Below are positions 5,134 through 10,163 of a stretch of 10,163 nt of DNA, piece after piece. The translations under genes and the position numbers were made by a program. The DNA is from WHSM01 sp050701635 (GTDB lineage Bacteria; Actinomycetota; Actinomycetes; Mycobacteriales; Micromonosporaceae): NCBI GenBank assembly GCA_050701635.1, contig JBOGDF010000205.1:1-10163 (forward strand), written 5' to 3'. A model generated the notes under the pieces. That model saw only the letters and a list, made by a program, of their open reading frames with translations, searched no databases and was not told where the DNA came from. How positions within the stretch are numbered: position 1 is the first letter of the stretch; each line of letters begins with the position of its first letter.

Positions 5134-6712
5134 GGTCGAAGTTGGGGCCGGCCCGGCGCTCGGCGTCGGCCCGGGCGGCCAGCCAGATCCGCTCGCCGAC
5201 CTTGTACGCCGGCGCCTGCCCGGGCCAGCCCAGGTAGCGGTCCAGCTCGAACCGCAGCGTCGGCTCGTCCATCCGGCCGTGCGCCAGCAGGAACTCCCAG
5301 CCCAGCTCCGGGGTCCAGCGCTCGCCCTCGTGGAAGCCGGTGCCGGCGGGGATCGGCAGCTCCAGGTGCATCCCGATGTCGATGATCACCCGGGTGGCGC
5401 GGAACGCCTGCGCGGCCAGCATCCCGAGCCGGTCGCCCGGGTCGTCGAGGTAGCCGAGGTCGGACATCAGGCGCTCGGCGTACAGCGCCCAGCCCTCGCC
5501 GTGGCCGGACACCCAGCAGATCTTTCGCTGCCACCGGTTGAGCAGCTCCTGGCGGTACGCCGTCTGCCCGATCTGCAGGTGATGCCCCGGTACGCCCTCG
5601 TGGTACACCGTCGTCGTCTCGCGCCACGTGCTGAATTCGTTGATGCCGGTCGGCACCGACCACCACATCCGCCCCGGGCGGGTGAAATCCTCGCTCGGCC
5701 CGGTGTAGTAGATGCCGCCGGTGCTGGTGGGCGCGATGCAGCACTCGATGCGGCGTACCGGCTCGGGAATGTCGAAGTGGCTGCCGTGCAGCTCGCTGAC
5801 CGCCTTGTCGGCGAGCTGCTGCATCCAGTCCCGGAAGGCTTCCTTGCCGCTGATCCGGCGCGCCGGGTCGGCGTCGAGCTGCGCGACCGCGGCGTCGATC
5901 GAGTCAGCGCCCAGCTCGCCCGCCACCGACACCATCTCGGACTCGATGCGGTGCAGCTCGTCCCAGCCCCAGGCGTACGTCTCTTCGAGGTCGATCACGG
6001 CGCCGAGGAACGTACGGGACGCCAGGGCGTACCGGTCGCGGCCCACCGCGTCCTTCTCGGGGGCCTGCGGCAACAGCTCCTTGGAGAGGAAGTGGCCGAA
6101 CTCGGCGGTCGCGTCCGCCGCCGCCTGCGCCGCCTTCTCCAGGTCGGTACGCAGCCCGCCCTCCGCGTCGAGCCGGGCGACCAGCTCGCCGTACACGTTG
6201 TCCTTCTGGGAGTCCGACCAGTCGTCGGCCTGCTTCGCGCAGGCGAGCACCTGCCGGCGCGCCGAGACCATGCCGTCGGCGGCCGCCGTACGCAGCGACT
6301 CGGTGTAGCCGGCGAGCGCGCCGGGCACCTTCGCCAGCCTGGTCGCGATGCTGCGCTGCGCCGCCTCGCCCTCGATCGGCATCAGGTCGAAGACCATCCG
6401 TACGTGCTGCAGCCCGCTGTCGATCACGCTCAGATTGCTGGTGACCAGCCCGGCGTCGTACTGCTCGATGTGCAGCCCGAGCCGCTCGTTCATCGACTCC
6501 ACGGCGACCCGTTCCGCCTCGTCGGCGGGCTGCACCTCGGCCAGCGCGGCGAGCGTACGCCGATCCAGGTCGGCCGAGGCGGCGAGCCCGGCGGGGGAGA
6601 GGTCGGTCATCTCGTCGTCGTGACCGGAGATTCCGGCGAAGGTGGCGCTCAGCGGGTCGCGCCCGGCCCACTCCTCGACGTAGCTGTCAGCGATCTGTTG
6701 TATGCGCGTCAC
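5054..6712 (-). CDS. DUF885-family putative zinc metallopeptidase
   Basis: The DUF885 family consists of soluble proteins of about 550-600 residues with a thermolysin-like helical fold and probable zinc peptidase activity; substrates are mostly unknown. From GTG 6712 this copy has 552 residues, full length for the family. The signature HEGVPGHHLQ is at 371-380 (H371, E372, H377, H378), and GHGEGWALYAE at about 403-413 supplies the second acidic motif (E406, E413). No signal peptide or membrane helix is visible, so a cytoplasmic location is likely. The start is a judgement. GTG 6736 lies only three bases after GGGAGG, whereas GTG 6712 follows TATCGT by six bases (leaderless) and gives the N-terminus TRIQQIADSYVEE, the kind of opening expected for the family. 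The gene is convergent with the damaged deaminase, whose frame overruns its last 80 bases, and divergent from the first M48 peptidase. Confidence 0.88.
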   Translation of the reverse strand: MTRIQQIADSYVEEWAGRDPLSATFAGISGHDDEMTDLSPAGLAASADLDRRTLAALAEVQPADEAERVAVESMNERLGLHIEQYDAGLVTSNLSVIDSGLQHVRMVFDLMPIEGEAAQRSIATRLAKVPGALAGYTESLRTAAADGMVSARRQVLACAKQADDWSDSQKDNVYGELVARLDAEGGLRTDLEKAAQAAADATAEFGHFLSKELLPQAPEKDAVGRDRYALASRTFLGAVIDLEETYAWGWDELHRIESEMVSVAGELGADSIDAAVAQLDADPARRISGKEAFRDWMQQLADKAVSELHGSHFDIPEPVRRIECCIAPTSTGGIYYTGPSEDFTRPGRMWWSVPTGINEFSTWRETTTVYHEGVPGHHLQIGQTAYRQELLNRWQRKICWVSGHGEGWALYAERLMSDLGYLDDPGDRLGMLAAQAFRATRVIIDIGMHLELPIPAGTGFHEGERWTPELGWEFLLAHGRMDEPTLRFELDRYLGWPGQAPAYKVGERIWLAARADAERRAGPNFDLKAFHRKALDLGSIGLDPLQHALARL

Positions 6713-6718
6713 GCCTGG

Positions 6719-6749
6719 ACGATACGTGACCGGCACCGGCCTCCCACAA
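6719..6749 (-). promoter_or_regulatory. Candidate promoter of the DUF885 gene, leaderless type
   Basis: On the minus strand TTGTGG (6744-6749) and TATCGT (6719-6724) are 19 bases apart, and TATCGT ends six bases before GTG 6712. The -10 placement supports the shorter start; the 19-base spacer is longer than ideal. Confidence 0.4.
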
Positions 6750-6833
6750 ATCCTTACCGGACGGTTAGAGTGCCCTCCGCCCGTGGCCCACGTTCTCGGG
6801 AAGTGCGGCCCACCGACTCTAGGGAGTTAGGGC
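6737..6833. other. Divergent intergenic region before the first M48 gene
   Basis: On the plus strand TAGAGT (6766-6771) fits a -10 box and would give a leader of about 55 nt for the M48 gene, though no -35 element is evident. An 11-base palindrome (6782-6792: CGTGG, C, CCACG) lies within that leader and could be an operator or nothing. AGGGAG at 6821-6826 is the ribosome binding site for GTG 6834. Confidence 0.35.
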
Positions 6834-8738
6834 GTGTCCACGACGTTGCGTGCGGTGATCGCGGTGGCGCTGCTGGTCGGGTTCTACGTCTTCGCGTTCG
6901 CCGTCGTCGGAGTGGTCGCTGCGGTCGCCTTCTGGGCCTGGACCACCCACCCCGGAGCCGCCGCAACCAAGATCACCATCGCGCTGGTGGTCGTGGTGGT
7001 GGCGCTGGTACGCGCGATCTGGGTGGTCAACCGCAAGCGACCGGCCGAGGAGTACGGCATGCCGCTCACGCCGCAGCAGGCGCCCGACCTGTGGGCCACC
7101 GTACGGGTGCTGGCCCGTGAGGTGGACACCCGCGCTCCGGACGAGATCCGGCTGGTCGCCGACGTGAACGCGGCGGTCAGCGAGAAGGCGACGCTGCTCG
7201 GACTGCGGGGCGGCACCCGTACCCTCTACGTCGGTCTTCCGCTGTTGCTGGGGCTGACCGTGAGCCAGCTGCGGTCGGTGCTGGCGCACGAGCTGGGCCA
7301 CTACTCGCGCAGCCACACCCGGCTCGGCGAGGTGACCTACCGGGGCCGGGCCACGGTGCTCAGCACCGTCGAGCGGCTCGGCCGCCGTTCGGTGATCGGC
7401 TGGCTGTTCAAGGGGTACGCGTACCTCTACCTGCTGGTCTCCCAGGCGGTGAGCCGGCGCCAGGAGTACGAGGCCGACCGGGCGTCGGTACGCGTCGCCG
7501 GCCGCGACACCGCCGGCGCCGCGCTGCGCGAGGTACGCGTGGTCGACGCCGCCTGGGGCTTCTTCGCCGACAACTACGTCGGGTACGCCCTGGAGTCCGG
7601 CTACGCCCCGAGCGACCTGTTCGGCGGCTTCGCGCAGCTGCTGCGGGCGCGCTCCGAGGAGCTGGCGGGGGTACGCGACGCGCCACCCGACAACGACCGC
7701 TCCCGGTGGGACTCGCACCCGAGTCTCGCCGAGCGGCTGGCCGCCATCGAACGGCAGCCCGAGGTGGTGGTCCCCGCCGACCAGCGCGCCGCGGTGACGG
7801 TGCTGGGCGCGGTGGACTTCTGGCTCGCGCAGGCCCAGCGCGAGCTGCTCGACCTGGGCGACCGTACGGTGCTGCCCTGGGAGCAGCTGACCGCCGAAGC
7901 CGTGCGGGAGCGGCAGCGGCGTGAGGCCGGCGTGCTGCACCGGGTCGCCGCCCGGATCACCGGCGGTACGCCCGCGCTCGCCACCACCCTGGACGCTCTC
8001 GCCGCCGACCGGTACGAGGAGCTGTTCGCCGAGCTGGTCCGGCTGCGCGGCCAGTCGCTCGACGCCTCGGCCTCCAGCGAGGAGCTGCGCGGCTCGCTGG
8101 CCAGCGAGATCGTGGCGCGGCTGGCCTCCGGGCTGGCGGTCGCCGCGGTGGACTCCGGGGCGGCGTACTACCGGCACTCCTGGACCGGCCCGGCGGAGCT
8201 GACCGCCGTACGGTCCGGCCCGCTCGACCTGGACCGGTTCGGCGAGTACGCCACCGATGCGTACCGGGAAGCCCGGTACGTGCCCGAGCTGCGCCGGCTG
8301 CTCGCGGCCGCGCAGATCAGCGAGTGGCCGCCGGCCGGCGCGGCCACCAGCGCGACGCCGACCGCCGCCGGAGCCGAGCTGGTGGCGGCGGTGAGCGACA
8401 TCAAGGTCAACGGTGTGCTGCGCGACCTGCTGGTGCTCGACACCGGGCTGATCTCCGTGCCGCATCCGGGCAAGACGCGCTCCGGCGATCCGAAGGCCCG
8501 GCTGGGCCGGCTCGCCGCCTCCGGCGCCCCGTCCACCCTGGCCGGCCTGGAGGGCAACTGGTTCCTGCCGTACGAGGGGATCGGCGAAGTGGTGATCAAG
8601 CGCAAGCTGCCGCTCACCTTCCACCTGATGCTGCGCGACGGGCAGACCGTGGAGCTGCGGCAGACCCTGGACTCCGAGGAGCTCGGCGAAGGCTTCGCCG
8701 CGCTCGGCAGCGCGCTGGGGCCGATGCTGCGGCGGTGA
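6834..8738 (+). CDS. M48-family membrane zinc metallopeptidase with long C-terminal extension
   Basis: This is a 634-residue integral membrane peptidase related to HtpX/Ste24, enzymes that cut membrane or misfolded proteins at the inner membrane. GTG 6834 follows AGGGAG by seven bases. Two hydrophobic segments (about 7-36 and 46-65) anchor the N-terminus. The zinc site is HELGH (H152, E153, H156), with the third ligand E211 and D215 in EYEAD, an ExxxD motif 59 residues on; all expected residues are present. Family members such as HtpX are about 290 residues. Here about 300 further residues follow, including a Trp/His segment (RWDSHPSLAERLAAIE) typical of M48 ends, then a region of unknown function. 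The final 110 residues (about 521-634) are beta-rich with LLVLDTGLISVP and FLPYEGIGEVVIKRK, reminiscent of a PH-like domain (an impression, not a match). A paralogue follows directly. Confidence 0.88.
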   Translation: MSTTLRAVIAVALLVGFYVFAFAVVGVVAAVAFWAWTTHPGAAATKITIALVVVVVALVRAIWVVNRKRPAEEYGMPLTPQQAPDLWATVRVLAREVDTRAPDEIRLVADVNAAVSEKATLLGLRGGTRTLYVGLPLLLGLTVSQLRSVLAHELGHYSRSHTRLGEVTYRGRATVLSTVERLGRRSVIGWLFKGYAYLYLLVSQAVSRRQEYEADRASVRVAGRDTAGAALREVRVVDAAWGFFADNYVGYALESGYAPSDLFGGFAQLLRARSEELAGVRDAPPDNDRSRWDSHPSLAERLAAIERQPEVVVPADQRAAVTVLGAVDFWLAQAQRELLDLGDRTVLPWEQLTAEAVRERQRREAGVLHRVAARITGGTPALATTLDALAADRYEELFAELVRLRGQSLDASASSEELRGSLASEIVARLASGLAVAAVDSGAAYYRHSWTGPAELTAVRSGPLDLDRFGEYATDAYREARYVPELRRLLAAAQISEWPPAGAATSATPTAAGAELVAAVSDIKVNGVLRDLLVLDTGLISVPHPGKTRSGDPKARLGRLAASGAPSTLAGLEGNWFLPYEGIGEVVIKRKLPLTFHLMLRDGQTVELRQTLDSEELGEGFAALGSALGPMLRR

Positions 8739-8767
8739 TCGGACGCCGCGGCTGCCGGAAAGTGATC

Positions 8768-8787
8768 TGAAACCCTGTGAAACCCGG
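8768..8787 (+). repeat. Tandem 10-bp repeat upstream of the second M48 promoter
   Basis: Two consecutive copies, TGAAACCCTG and TGAAACCCGG, differ at one base and are followed by TGAGG. They end nine bases before the TTGCCC -35 candidate. Ten-base spacing places both copies on one face of the helix, as an activator or repressor site would require. Confidence 0.5.
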
Positions 8788-8796
8788 TGAGGGGCA

Positions 8797-8826
8797 TTGC
8801 CCGGATTTGGTGGTACTCGCTATGTT
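8797..8826 (+). promoter_or_regulatory. Candidate sigma-70-type promoter of the second M48 gene
   Basis: TTGCCC (8797-8802) and TATGTT (8821-8826) are 18 bases apart, each matching four of six consensus positions. This is the best promoter in the window. Transcription would start near 8833 and give a leader of about 62 nt. It implies that the second M48 gene can be expressed independently of the first. Confidence 0.55.
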
Positions 8827-8877
8827 CGTGCGGGCAGTTCCTCGTGGGCGCCGCGGACCGCGGTGGGGGCAGGAGCT

Positions 8878-8885
8878 GGGAAGGG
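8878..8885 (+). promoter_or_regulatory. Ribosome binding site for a TTG start
   Basis: GGGAAGGG lies nine bases before TTG 8895. Together with alignment of the encoded N-terminus to the upstream paralogue, it supports this unusual start codon. Confidence 0.55.
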
Positions 8886-8894
8886 CATCTGAGC

Positions 8895-10163
8895 TTGATC
8901 ACCATCCGTGCTGCGCTGGCAGTGGCGCTGCTCGGTGGGTACTGGTATGGGCGGTACCTGACCGGGTGTGCGCTGGTCGTGCTGAGCGGGTGGCTCTGGA
9001 TCACCAACCCCGGGATGTCCGCGGCGCTGCTGAGCGCGGTCGCCGTACCGCTGGTGGTCCTCTCGGCCAGAGCTTCCCGGGTGGTACGCGGTTCCGCCGT
9101 CGACGAGCCGTCCGGCACGGTGATCCCGCAGCGCGCCGACTCGATGCTGTGGACCGAGGTGCGCAGCCTGTGCGAGCGGCTGGACGTACGGGTCCCCGAC
9201 GAGGTGCGCCTGGGCGGCGAGCCGATGGTGGTGGCCTGGCAGCGGGCGAGTCGCCTGGGGCTGACCGCCGGCTTCCGCGGTCTGTACGTCGGGCTCCCGG
9301 CACTGGTCGGGCTCTCCCCGGCGCAGCTGCGCGCGCTGCTCACCCACGAGCTGGCCCACGACGCCCACCAGGCCGGCCGGCTGGTGGCGGTGTGCCACCG
9401 GGCGCGCGCCACGCTGGGCCCGATGCTGGCCGTACGGCCGCGTACCACCGGTGTGGTGTTCGCGGTCTGGGCGCGGCTGTTCCTGGCGCTCGAGGCGCCG
9501 GTGAGCCGGCACCAGGAGCTGCTCGCCGACCGGGCCGCGGTCGCGGTGACCAGCCGCGCCAGCACCGCCGGCGCGCTGCGTGAGCTGCCGGTACTCGGGG
9601 TCGCCTGGCGCCGGTACGTCACCGAGGTGATCGCCCCCGCCGCCCGCTCCGGGTACGCGCCGCTGAGCCTCACCGACGGCTTCGTACAGGTACGCGCCGC
9701 CTGGAGCGAGGAGCTGGAGCAGCTGCGTACGGTCCCGCAGGAAGAGGCGCGGCCGGGCTGGGACGTACACCCGGCGCGGCTGGAGCGGCTGCATGCGATC
9801 GACCTGGCGCCGGAGTCTCCGGGCGGCGCCGAGCTGGTCGAGCTGCGCCCGAAGCGGTCCGCCGTGGTGCGCGAGGTGGAAGGCGACGTGATCGGCGGCG
9901 GCGAGGTGCGCCGGCTGCCCTGGGACGAGTTCTGCGCCACGATCGCCAGCGAGCCGCTGCGGGCCGAGGTCGCCGAGCTGTACGCCGCCGCCGGCGAGGT
10001 GGCGTCCACCGGCCCCGGCGGCGTGATCGAGCACGGCAAGGCGGGGCTGGACACCGTACTGGGGTTGATCGAGCGGGGCGCGCTGCCCGAGCTGGAGCAG
10101 CGGCTGCAGCCCCCGGTGCGCGGGCTGCTCGCGGTGGCGTTCGCGCTCGCCGCGGTGGACGGC
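8895..10163 (+). CDS. Second M48-family membrane zinc metallopeptidase, paralogue of the upstream gene, cut by the window end
   Basis: The frame is open from TTG 8895 to the last base (423 codons) with no stop, so the gene continues outside the window. By comparison with the 634-residue paralogue, about 200 residues are missing. The N-terminus (ITIRAALAVALL) aligns with that of the neighbour (STTLRAVIAVALL), which supports the TTG start. Two hydrophobic segments lie at about 4-35 and 46-60. The zinc site is HELAH (H151, E152, H155), with E208 and D212 in ELLAD as the ExxxD motif. Shared segments include LYVGLP, then AQLRALLTHELAH, and ARSGYAPLSLTDGF. The regions between motifs have diverged strongly, so the duplication is old. 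The active site looks intact. A separate promoter lies in the 156-base gap before it. Confidence 0.85.
   Translation, partial: MITIRAALAVALLGGYWYGRYLTGCALVVLSGWLWITNPGMSAALLSAVAVPLVVLSARASRVVRGSAVDEPSGTVIPQRADSMLWTEVRSLCERLDVRVPDEVRLGGEPMVVAWQRASRLGLTAGFRGLYVGLPALVGLSPAQLRALLTHELAHDAHQAGRLVAVCHRARATLGPMLAVRPRTTGVVFAVWARLFLALEAPVSRHQELLADRAAVAVTSRASTAGALRELPVLGVAWRRYVTEVIAPAARSGYAPLSLTDGFVQVRAAWSEELEQLRTVPQEEARPGWDVHPARLERLHAIDLAPESPGGAELVELRPKRSAVVREVEGDVIGGGEVRRLPWDEFCATIASEPLRAEVAELYAAAGEVASTGPGGVIEHGKAGLDTVLGLIERGALPELEQRLQPPVRGLLAVAFALAAVDG

Noticed and set aside
6713..6736. GTG 6736 as the DUF885 start
   Set aside because: Only three bases separate GGGAGG from GTG 6736, and the extra eight residues do not resemble the family N-terminus. 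GTG 6712 with a leaderless -10 is preferred, though not proven.
5072..7120. Plus-strand open frame opposite DUF885
   Set aside because: It is a shadow of the DUF885 gene; the real strand shows HEGVPGHH and a full-length family protein.
6819..8624. Minus-strand open frame opposite the first M48 gene
   Set aside because: It is antisense to a gene with HELGH, EYEAD and membrane helices, and has only composition-biased sequence of its own.
8168..10054. Minus-strand 628-codon Ser/Arg/Pro-rich frame
   Set aside because: It is a high-GC shadow across two M48 genes; the Ser/Arg-rich composition is typical of antisense reading.
1..10163. CRISPR arrays, tRNA or rRNA genes, transposases, prophage genes or a defence system
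   Set aside because: I found no regularly spaced repeats, cloverleaf-like sequence, integrase/transposase motif or defence-type domain in any supported gene.

Overview
The window is very GC-rich DNA. Its coding regions are marked by strong third-position G/C bias, frequent GTG/TTG starts and several start sites that look leaderless (a TANNNT -10 box six or seven bases before the start codon). Together with the GTAC-rich codon context (GTA-CGN, CGT-ACN), this suggests an actinomycete, most likely of the Micromonosporaceae type. The assignment is an inference from sequence style, since no rRNA or marker gene is present.

Layout. At 1-134 lies a C-rich low-complexity stretch and a possible promoter. 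At 135-911 (+) is a secreted M23 (lysostaphin/LytM-like) peptidoglycan hydrolase with a C-terminal SH3-like wall-binding domain. An 11-bp perfect hairpin at 920-945 separates it from the convergent gene 954-2417 (-), an unrecognised protein with three membrane helices and a large extracytoplasmic domain. Upstream of that, and co-directional, is an OmpR/PhoB-type response regulator (2482-3171, -) with no histidine kinase in view. Divergent from it, only 27 bp away, is a membrane-anchored or secreted protein (3199-3810, +) with a long Pro/Ser/Thr linker. These three genes may form one envelope-signalling locus.

The stretch 3811-4149 holds only a 33-codon ORF with a leaderless-type start. At 4150-5133 (+) is an adenosine-deaminase-family gene that looks damaged. 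About 45 residues are missing after the HxH motif, the second Asp of the usual DD pair is Ala, and the natural C-terminus is replaced by read-through into a long hairpin and into the antisense of the next gene. That hairpin (4975-5043, 31-bp arms) separates it from a convergent DUF885-family putative metallopeptidase (5054-6712, -).

The right third carries two tandem paralogous M48-family membrane zinc peptidases (6834-8738, and 8895 to beyond the window end, both +). Each has two N-terminal membrane helices, HELGH or HELAH, a downstream ExxxD, and a large uncharacterised C-terminal extension. The second has its own candidate promoter (TTGCCC, 18 bp, TATGTT) preceded by a tandem 10-bp repeat.

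There is no CRISPR array, tRNA, rRNA, transposase or phage gene. Most of the window is ordinary chromosomal content with an envelope and proteolysis flavour. The parts most worth a second look are the eroding deaminase and its adjoining hairpin, the kinase-less regulator locus, and the paired M48 peptidases.
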